Positions 5,372 through 9,356 of a DNA stretch of 9,356 nucleotides are shown here, piece after piece. The notes beneath the pieces were generated by a model. It searched no databases. It was not told the origin of the DNA and was given only the letters and a program-made list of their open reading frames with translations. Within the stretch, counting starts at the first letter, position 1. Each line of letters starts with the position of its first letter. The translations under genes and the position numbers were made by a program. Source of the DNA: Lentisphaerota bacterium (lineage in GTDB: Bacteria > Verrucomicrobiota > Lentisphaeria > Oligosphaerales > PUNB01); NCBI GenBank assembly GCA_003552565.1, contig PUNB01000181.1, positions 1 to 9,356 of the forward strand, given 5' to 3'.

Positions 5372-6652
5372 TCACCCCTCCAGACTCAGCTTTCCTCCCA
5401 GCCGCTGCATAAGTTTATGAAAATCGGGAAAGGTGATCGAAGCGGACTCCGCTCCGGCAATCTCGGTTGTGCCGTCGGCGGCCATACCGGCCAGCGCCAG
5501 CGCCATAACCACTCTGTGATCTCCATGACCTGCCACCCTGGCGCCCCGCAAGCGGCTGCGACGTATTCGCAAACCGTCCTCAAGCTCTTCAATATCAGCC
5601 CCCATCTTCATCAACTCCTCAGCCATTACCGCAATCCGGTCAGTCTCTTTGATTCTGGCCTGCGGCACATTCACTAATCGCGTTTCTCCATCAGCGAAAC
5701 ATGCCAGCACCGCCAATGCCGGCAGAGCGTCGGGGGTATCGTTAAGATCCAGCTCCAGCCCCTGCAGGCGCAGTGCTTTCACCTCAATGCCGGCCTCCGA
5801 CACCCGTACGTCGGCGCCAAACTGACGCAGATAATCCACTACCGCCTTATCGCCTTGTGTATCCTCGATATCCAACCCCTGACAAAGCACTTGGTTACCT
5901 GGCAAAGCTCCCGCTGCCAGGAAAAAAGTGGCTGAGGAAAAGTCACCGGGAATGCGACGGCGAAAAGGCTGATATCTCTGACCGCCGAAAATATGAAACT
6001 TTTGCAAATCAGACGTGTATTCTATTTTAACGTTTTGCATTTTCAGCCAATCGAGGGTCATTTTCACGTACGCCGCTTCATAAAGCAGCGGCACCTCGAC
6101 AATCGTGTCGCCATCGGCGAGCGGACAAGCCAGCAATAAACTGCTGAGATATTGACTGTTGCGTGCCTCCAGGCGCGTCGTGCCGCCGCTCATGCGACCG
6201 CCGACAATCAGCGGCGGACAGTCGTTTTCTCGCTCCGACTCCGCCCGCGCTCCCAGATCCCGCAGAGAACGCAGCAGCGGTCCGACGGGACGGCGCTGAA
6301 TCTGCTCATCACCGATGAAGCGCATGGACTGACCGGAGGGAAGCAAGGCCGCCATCGACATTGTCAAGTTTACAGTGGTGCCGGAATTGCCGACATCCAC
6401 CAAAGAACCGCTCGCTCGCGGGCGGGCGCCACAACCATGCACGGACCAGCAGGCGGCACTTTTAACCACTTCGGCTCCCAAAGCACTGACCGCCGAAGCC
6501 GCGGATTCTGTGTCCGCGGCTTCCAGGGGCTGCTCAAGAAAACTTTCTCCATCGGCCAACCCTCCCATGACCAGCCCCCTGATCATATGGGACTTGGAAC
6601 CGGGAATTGGAACTTGGCCGTGAAGCTTTGAATGTTGACAGGTGAAATTCAT
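5372..6652 (-). CDS. aroA: 3-phosphoshikimate 1-carboxyvinyltransferase (EPSP synthase)
   Basis: Joins shikimate-3-phosphate and phosphoenolpyruvate in the sixth step of the shikimate pathway to chorismate. At 426 residues it is full length. Visible active-site elements are PGSKSHMIR (17-25; K20, S21, R25), GNSGTT (88-93), QRRPVGPLL (119-127), NSQYLSSLL (165-173), PDALPALAV (307-315; D308), RIKETDR (333-339; K335, E336, R339) and GHGDHRVVMA (375-384; R380). The residue after GNSGTTV is Asn95, where E. coli has an Arg (GNAGTAMR); the C-terminal Lys seen in the E. coli enzyme is also not evident before FPDF. This suggests a divergent subfamily rather than a defect, since the rest is intact. GGAT lies 10 bases before the ATG. 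Transcribed alone, convergent with cysS. Confidence 0.95.
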   Translation of the reverse strand: MNFTCQHSKLHGQVPIPGSKSHMIRGLVMGGLADGESFLEQPLEAADTESAASAVSALGAEVVKSAACWSVHGCGARPRASGSLVDVGNSGTTVNLTMSMAALLPSGQSMRFIGDEQIQRRPVGPLLRSLRDLGARAESERENDCPPLIVGGRMSGGTTRLEARNSQYLSSLLLACPLADGDTIVEVPLLYEAAYVKMTLDWLKMQNVKIEYTSDLQKFHIFGGQRYQPFRRRIPGDFSSATFFLAAGALPGNQVLCQGLDIEDTQGDKAVVDYLRQFGADVRVSEAGIEVKALRLQGLELDLNDTPDALPALAVLACFADGETRLVNVPQARIKETDRIAVMAEELMKMGADIEELEDGLRIRRSRLRGARVAGHGDHRVVMALALAGMAADGTTEIAGAESASITFPDFHKLMQRLGGKLSLEG

Positions 6653-6692
6653 AATTTTTTATCCATTTCGACTTGCTTTTTCTGATTCAGCA

Positions 6693-6698
6693 ATTATA
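6693..6698 (-). promoter_or_regulatory. Candidate -10 box for aroA
   Basis: The minus strand reads TATAAT within TTAATATAATT, 40 bases upstream of the aroA ATG. No -35 match is seen at the usual distance. The same AATATAAT core precedes pcm at a similar distance, which makes a shared promoter type plausible. Confidence 0.35.
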
Positions 6699-6794
6699 TT
6701 AACAGGTTGCTGGCTCGCTGGAAATTCAGGCAATGTCGCTGATGGACATCCGGAAGCCGGCAGAGAAACCGGTGCCAAAACATACTTTAATCCC

Positions 6795-6877
6795 GTGGGT
6801 GATAAACTCATATTTTTGTGAATTCAAAATTATCGAACTGTGAATGCCATGACACCTGAAACCAAGGTGTTACCCAC
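6795..6877 (+). other. Hairpin-rich stretch in the aroA-sigma gap, possible structured RNA
   Basis: GTGGGTGA (6795-6802) can pair with TTACCCAC (6870-6877, one G-T pair). Just inside lies a perfect 6-bp hairpin, ACACCT (6852-6857) and AGGTGT (6865-6870) with the loop GAAACCA; the two helices share base 6870. A TGAATTCA palindrome occurs near 6818. No known RNA family is recognised. The rest of 6653-7027 holds a weak 36-codon reading frame (6733-6843) without a ribosome site. Confidence 0.25.
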
Positions 6878-6942
6878 AAAATCTAAGAAAAAACGATTAG
6901 CAACCCATTCGTTATGAGAAAGAGCCTAAATTTTGACGAACA

Positions 6943-6975
6943 TGGTTTTTCAGCATTACTTTAAGGGAAAAACCA
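6943..6975. promoter_or_regulatory. Perfect 9-bp inverted repeat upstream of the sigma factor gene
   Basis: TGGTTTTTC (6943-6951) and GAAAAACCA (6967-6975) are exact inverse complements with a 15-base gap, 52 bases before the sigma start codon. A TTGACG (6933-6938) stands just upstream, but the -10 options after it are poor. This could be an operator, or a hairpin in the 5'-UTR. Confidence 0.35.
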
Positions 6976-7027
6976 AAAATTTAATCAATTGACCTGCGAA
7001 CCTGTAATATAACGGAGTTTTGTCAAT

Positions 7028-7864
7028 ATGTTATCAGACAATGACACCATGAAAATGTACATGCAGCACATCGGCCAGTACCCTTTGGTGACACCTGAAG
7101 AGGAAGTGGATCTGGCCGAGGAGATCAAGCATGGCTCGGAAGGCGCTCGTATCAGACTGATTCGCAGCAATCTCCGTCTGGTCGTCAAAATCGCTCATGA
7201 CTTTAAAGGTTTAGGGCTGCCTTTGCTTGATCTGATCTCTGAAGGCAACATCGGCCTGATGCGGGCAGTGGAGAAATTCGATCCCTCCAAAGGCGCTAAA
7301 CTGAGCAGCTATGCGGCCTGGTGGATCAAACAATCCATGCGTAGAGCCTTGGCCAATCAGTCCCGAACCATAAGAATCCCCGTACAGTCCGCGACCAAAA
7401 TCAGCAAGATTCAGAACGCCCGCACTAAAATGCGCGAGGAGCTGGGGCGCGAACCCACAAACGCGGAAATCGCCGAAGTCGTCAACCTTACCGAAAGAAC
7501 GGTCTCAGGACTTAGGCTGGGGAAAACCACCACAATCTCCCTGCACGATCCGATCCAACAAGGCGAGGAAGGGGAATTTCGCGACATTATACCAGACGAT
7601 TCCGCCACCTCCCCTGACGAAATCGTGCAGGACGATGAAACACTTTTCCACATGCTCGAGCTGGTGAGCCGGCTGGAAGACCGGGAGCGGAACATTCTGC
7701 AGCTGAGATTCGGCTTGGATGGCGAACGTCCGCACACCCTGGAAGAAGTCAGCCGAATTATCGGCCGCACTCGCGAACGCATCCGCCAGATTCAGAATCA
7801 GGCTCTGGATAAATTGCGTCTGATGATCGACAATGATTCGCTGGACTTAACCGCTGTCGAGTGA
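7028..7864 (+). CDS. RNA polymerase sigma-70 family factor (RpoD/RpoS-like, no region 1.1)
   Basis: Directs RNA polymerase core to promoters. In 278 residues it has region 1.2 (DNDTMKMYMQHIGQYPLVTP, 4-23), region 2 (40-120, with NLRLVVKIAHDF, DLISEGNIGLMRAVEKFDP, SSYAAWWIKQSMRRALANQS and RTIRIPV), region 3 (121-200) and region 4 (215-266, with RERNILQLRFGL and the helix-turn-helix TLEEVSRIIGRTRERIRQIQ). Region 1.1 and the long non-conserved insert of classic RpoD are absent, so it is as short as group 2 factors. In region 2.4, W99-I-K-Q102 is kept, but the position of E. coli RpoD T440 (-12 contact) is R105; RpoS has Glu there. Whether this is the primary or an alternative sigma cannot be decided from the window. 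The start is supported by ACGGAG 10 bases upstream. Confidence 0.93.
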   Translation: MLSDNDTMKMYMQHIGQYPLVTPEEEVDLAEEIKHGSEGARIRLIRSNLRLVVKIAHDFKGLGLPLLDLISEGNIGLMRAVEKFDPSKGAKLSSYAAWWIKQSMRRALANQSRTIRIPVQSATKISKIQNARTKMREELGREPTNAEIAEVVNLTERTVSGLRLGKTTTISLHDPIQQGEEGEFRDIIPDDSATSPDEIVQDDETLFHMLELVSRLEDRERNILQLRFGLDGERPHTLEEVSRIIGRTRERIRQIQNQALDKLRLMIDNDSLDLTAVE

Positions 7865-7926
7865 CAGGGTGTTTCTACTTAACAAACGCTTCGATGAAGT
7901 ACGGGATTAAGTGAGGGAGATCAGCG

Positions 7927-7938
7927 TGTACGAGTACG
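7927..7938 (+). repeat. TGTACGAGTACG 12-mer, single unit flanking the gene remnant
   Basis: One exact TGTACGAGTACG. Two more exact units lie in the opposite orientation at 8065-8088, so the four-helix-bundle remnant (7976-8056) is bracketed by inverted 12-mers. The same motif occurs at 1796-1879. Confidence 0.6.
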
Positions 7939-7975
7939 GCTAACAGCCGATCATTCATCCGAGATGCTCCTCAGA

Positions 7976-8056
7976 TCACAACGCTTCAAGCCAAGCGACG
8001 AAGTCGATCTTAGCCTGGTACAACCTCAGGTCTTCATGATCGAACAGTCTGCTCAT
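7976..8056 (-). pseudogene. Remnant of a four-helix-bundle (23S rRNA intervening-sequence / S23 type) protein gene
   Basis: An ATG preceded by GGGGAG (3 bases away) opens a 26-codon frame containing FDHEDLRLYQAKIDFVAWLE, then TGA. This closely resembles, from memory, the first helix of one subgroup of the four-helix-bundle family found in 23S rRNA intervening sequences and as orphan genes in environmental bacteria. Full members run to about 115-130 residues, so only the N-terminal fifth remains; what follows the stop is 37 bases and then an inverted 12-mer repeat. Two tandem TGTACGAGTACG units stand just upstream of the ribosome site. The likely reading is an internal deletion of a gene carried between inverted repeats. 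Family assignment rests on a short match, so moderate confidence. Confidence 0.5.
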
Positions 8057-8064
8057 AGTCTCCC

Positions 8065-8088
8065 CGTACTCGTACACGTACTCGTACA
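8065..8088 (-). repeat. Two tandem exact TGTACGAGTACG units
   Basis: On the + strand CGTACTCGTACA is repeated twice without a mismatch. The units sit immediately upstream of the ribosome site of the four-helix-bundle remnant. The sequence continues to resemble 1820-1841 for about 20 further bases. Confidence 0.75.
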
Positions 8089-8121
8089 CACAAATCTCTT
8101 CATTTCCGCCTCCAAATTTAT

Positions 8122-8150
8122 CGTTACGAGATAATTCCGCCCTCGTAACG
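8122..8150. terminator. Perfect 9-bp hairpin between sigma and rsmG
   Basis: CGTTACGAG (8122-8130), 11-base loop, CTCGTAACG (8142-8150). It lies between two convergent genes, where a bidirectional terminator would be expected, but neither strand has a T-run after the stem. It may instead be another repeat-derived palindrome. Confidence 0.3.
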
Positions 8151-8174
8151 CACCAATTGCACTCAATACCACAA

Positions 8175-8196
8175 CCAACAGGCCATACCCTGTTGG
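8175..8196. terminator. Perfect 8-bp hairpin between sigma and rsmG
   Basis: CCAACAGG (8175-8182), loop CCATAC, CCTGTTGG (8189-8196). Compact stem-loop in the same convergent gap, 90 bases beyond the rsmG stop. No T-run follows, so its role as a terminator is uncertain. Confidence 0.3.
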
Positions 8197-8244
8197 GACA
8201 ACAACTTCATCTACCCACAGATTTTGCGAAGAAGCACATTTTTT

Positions 8245-8278
8245 GTGCGTACAGGGGACGCATACACCTTTTCGCATA
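8245..8278 (-). repeat. Post-stop element, copy 2 (downstream of rsmG)
   Basis: Second copy of the element at 28-61, same length and same orientation relative to the gene, and again starting 8 bases past the stop codon. The 15-mer ACACCTTTTCGCATA (8264-8278, + strand) is identical. Here TGCGT (8246-8250) and ACGCA (8258-8262) can form a small stem that is not conserved in copy 1. A 5-bp hairpin with a T5 loop (GCACA/TGTGC, 8234-8248) overlaps its far end. Confidence 0.5.
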
Positions 8279-8286
8279 ACCTCAGA

Positions 8287-9006
8287 CTAGAAACCGGAAC
8301 GGATTTCCACCAACAGGCGTTCGCCGCCTCCCTCCGGCAATGCCAGCGCATTGGTCGCCTGCCAACGAAAGCACCTCTTGGCACACTCCCGTTCCAGCTC
8401 CACCCTTTCTTCAGCCAACGCCTTGGGGGTCTTGTAAAGTATAATCCTCCCTTGTTCCGGCCCCTGTTTCAGTAAACTACGCGTATGCGCCAGCAATTTC
8501 GCACTCGTTCCTACCGCCCGGGCCGTGACCACATCAAAAGATTGCTGAAAAGGCTCACTCCTGGCGGCTTCCCGCGCCTGCTGATGAACCACTTCCACAT
8601 TATCAAGCTGGAGAAGTGAAACCGCTTCTTTGATAAACTCCACTTTTTTCTGGGTCGCTTCAAGTCCGACAATATGCAAACCGGGGAAAAAGCAGGCCAA
8701 AGGAAAAAGCGGAAAGCCGGCGCCGCAGCCGACATCCGCCATTGTTATTTCGCGCTGCACCAGCTCGGGGAAAAAAAGAGCGAGCGCCATCGAATCAGCA
8801 ACGTGCTTGGACCAAAAGTCGGAGGGGTTGTTCAGCCGGGTTAAATTATATTTCCGATTCTCACTTTCTAAAAATTCAGCCAGCCTTTCAAGTTTCGCAA
8901 TGGCCGATAAAAGTGATTCTTCTTTGAGCTTAAGGCGGTTGAGGAAATCCATCACCTCGGAAGAAGGAGGATCGAATGGTCGTCGGTGACTGTCTGTAGA
9001 GATCAT
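8287..9006 (-). CDS. rsmG: 16S rRNA (guanine-527-N7)-methyltransferase RsmG
   Basis: Methylates N7 of G527 in the 530 loop of 16S rRNA using SAM; loss in other bacteria gives low-level streptomycin resistance. The 239-residue protein shows the RsmG order of motifs: RKYNLTRL (51-58), HVADSM (68-73), the SAM-binding motif DVGCGAGFPLFPLA (91-104), EATQKKVEFIKEAV (116-129), FDVVTARAVG (157-166) and GGGERLLVEIR (226-236). The start at 9006 is preferred because AGGAT stands 9 bases upstream; the later in-frame ATG at 8952 has no suitably spaced site. The N-terminal 25 residues are polar and variable. It is not beside the usual partners (mnmG, parAB), and is transcribed alone. Confidence 0.95.
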   Translation of the reverse strand: MISTDSHRRPFDPPSSEVMDFLNRLKLKEESLLSAIAKLERLAEFLESENRKYNLTRLNNPSDFWSKHVADSMALALFFPELVQREITMADVGCGAGFPLFPLACFFPGLHIVGLEATQKKVEFIKEAVSLLQLDNVEVVHQQAREAARSEPFQQSFDVVTARAVGTSAKLLAHTRSLLKQGPEQGRIILYKTPKALAEERVELERECAKRCFRWQATNALALPEGGGERLLVEIRSGF

Positions 9007-9180
9007 CCGCTTATTATCCTGAATAATACACAGCTTTTTTCCGAGGTTCGCGTCAAGGCTGTTAACTTAAGAGACAACTGCCTCCTTTCAAATCAGTTGA
9101 TATCTCAGGAAAGGATTTTTTGTCTGAATGTTGAGTTTCGCAAAGAGCGACCAGTTCCACTTCGAAATTCACCATTCAAT

Positions 9181-9242
9181 ATTGGGCTTCACATAAGCCC
9201 AATCGCCGGCGCGATGCGACACATACCCCGAGGGAGAGACTT
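9181..9242 (+). repeat. AAGTCTC-type repeat, copy F, with a new left-end hairpin
   Basis: The core ATAAGCCCAATCGCCGGCGC, then ATACCCCGAGGGAGAGACTT, matches the family. The inner stem is decayed (GGCGCGATGCGAC). The left end is altered so that ATTGGGCTT (9181-9189) and AAGCCCAAT (9195-9203) form a perfect 9-bp stem with a CACAT loop. It lies upstream of rsmG. The rest of 9007-9180 shows no supported gene. Confidence 0.7.
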
Positions 9243-9260
9243 AGAGGGTGTTACATGGCC

Positions 9261-9343
9261 GATTAAGGCGAAAGATTAGGGCAAAAGATTAAGGGGCGCA
9301 CCCGTCTTTTCCTAATCTTTCCTCTTAATCTTTCGCCCTAATC
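9261..9343. repeat. Long palindrome of GCGAAAGATTA units, copy 2
   Basis: Arms GGCGAAAGATTA (9268-9279) and TAATCTTTCGCC (9326-9337) pair perfectly and the pairing continues imperfectly inward and outward. The first 40 bases equal the reverse complement of copy 1 (3465-3545) except for one G in a G-run. Both copies are followed on the + strand by a CATAAAA-TGTCA sequence (9344 and, 42 bases further away, 3588). The window ends inside that flank. Confidence 0.8.
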
Positions 9344-9356
9344 CATAAAAATGTCA

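Noticed and set aside
6733..6843. 36-codon open frame between aroA and the sigma gene
   Set aside because: No ribosome site, no recognisable sequence, and it overlaps the hairpin region; kept only as a note.
6989..7010. TTGACC and TAATAT as a sigma promoter before the sigma gene
   Set aside because: Only 10 bases separate the hexamers, far short of the usual 16-18, and the second runs into the ribosome site.
8053..8277. 74-codon minus-strand frame over the 12-mer repeats
   Set aside because: Its end is a translation of the GTACGAGTAC repeat and it crosses two hairpins; the real signal there is the four-helix-bundle remnant.
9023..9056. TTGACG and TATTAT (minus strand) as an rsmG promoter
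   Set aside because: The 22-base spacing is too long for a standard sigma-70 promoter.
9062..9175. 37-codon minus-strand frame (starts MVNFEVELVALCET) upstream of rsmG
   Set aside because: No ribosome site and no family recognised; it reads into the rsmG upstream region.
8986..9279. 97-codon plus-strand frame overlapping the rsmG start
   Set aside because: Crosses the rsmG start, its promoter region and repeat F; composition is not protein-like.

Overview
The window looks like chromosomal DNA from a Gram-negative-type bacterium of roughly balanced GC content. It carries seven protein genes: an exported protein-L-isoaspartate methyltransferase, a Tat-exported LysM/amidase, an M48 (Ste24-like) membrane protease, cysteinyl-tRNA synthetase, EPSP synthase, a sigma-70 family factor and the 16S rRNA methyltransferase RsmG. 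Protein style and the heavy load of intergenic palindromes make a PVC-type lineage (Kiritimatiellota/Lentisphaerota/Verrucomicrobiota) a reasonable guess, but nothing here is diagnostic. No tRNA, rRNA, CRISPR array, transposase or phage gene was seen.

Layout: pcm (70-774, -); divergent gap with repeats; LysM amidase (970-1702, +, frameshifted at a G8 run); repeat-rich convergent gap (1703-2058); M48 protease (2059-3297, -) with a good sigma-70-like promoter; divergent gap with a long palindrome (3465-3545); cysS (3725-5137, +); convergent gap filled by three different palindromic repeats; aroA (5372-6652, -); a 375-base divergent gap with hairpins; sigma factor (7028-7864, +); a 422-base convergent gap holding the remnant of a four-helix-bundle (23S-IVS/S23 type) gene between inverted 12-mer repeats; rsmG (8287-9006, -); and a 350-base end region with two more repeats. 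No two adjacent genes share an operon arrangement, so each gene appears to be its own transcription unit.

The genes are unrelated housekeeping and envelope functions (translation, aromatic synthesis, transcription, rRNA modification, protein repair, wall and membrane turnover). The unusual part is what lies between them. At least five families of small repeats recur: (i) a ~57-bp element with AAGTCTCAC/GTGAGACTT ends and a GGCGC-stem core (copies or parts near 851, 947, 1741, 1915, 2036, 5228 and 9187); (ii) an ~80-bp palindrome built of GCGAAAGATTA units (3465 and 9261, inverted relative to each other); (iii) a TGTACGAGTACG 12-mer, inverted around the gene remnant and around a short spacer; (iv) a 34-base element placed exactly 8 bases after the stop codons of both pcm and rsmG; (v) two further imperfect palindromes beside the family (i) copy in the cysS-aroA gap. 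Elements of family (i) are separated by short spacers that carry their own hairpins, giving a modular repeat-spacer pattern. These repeats, the frameshifted amidase and the gene remnant are the parts most worth checking.
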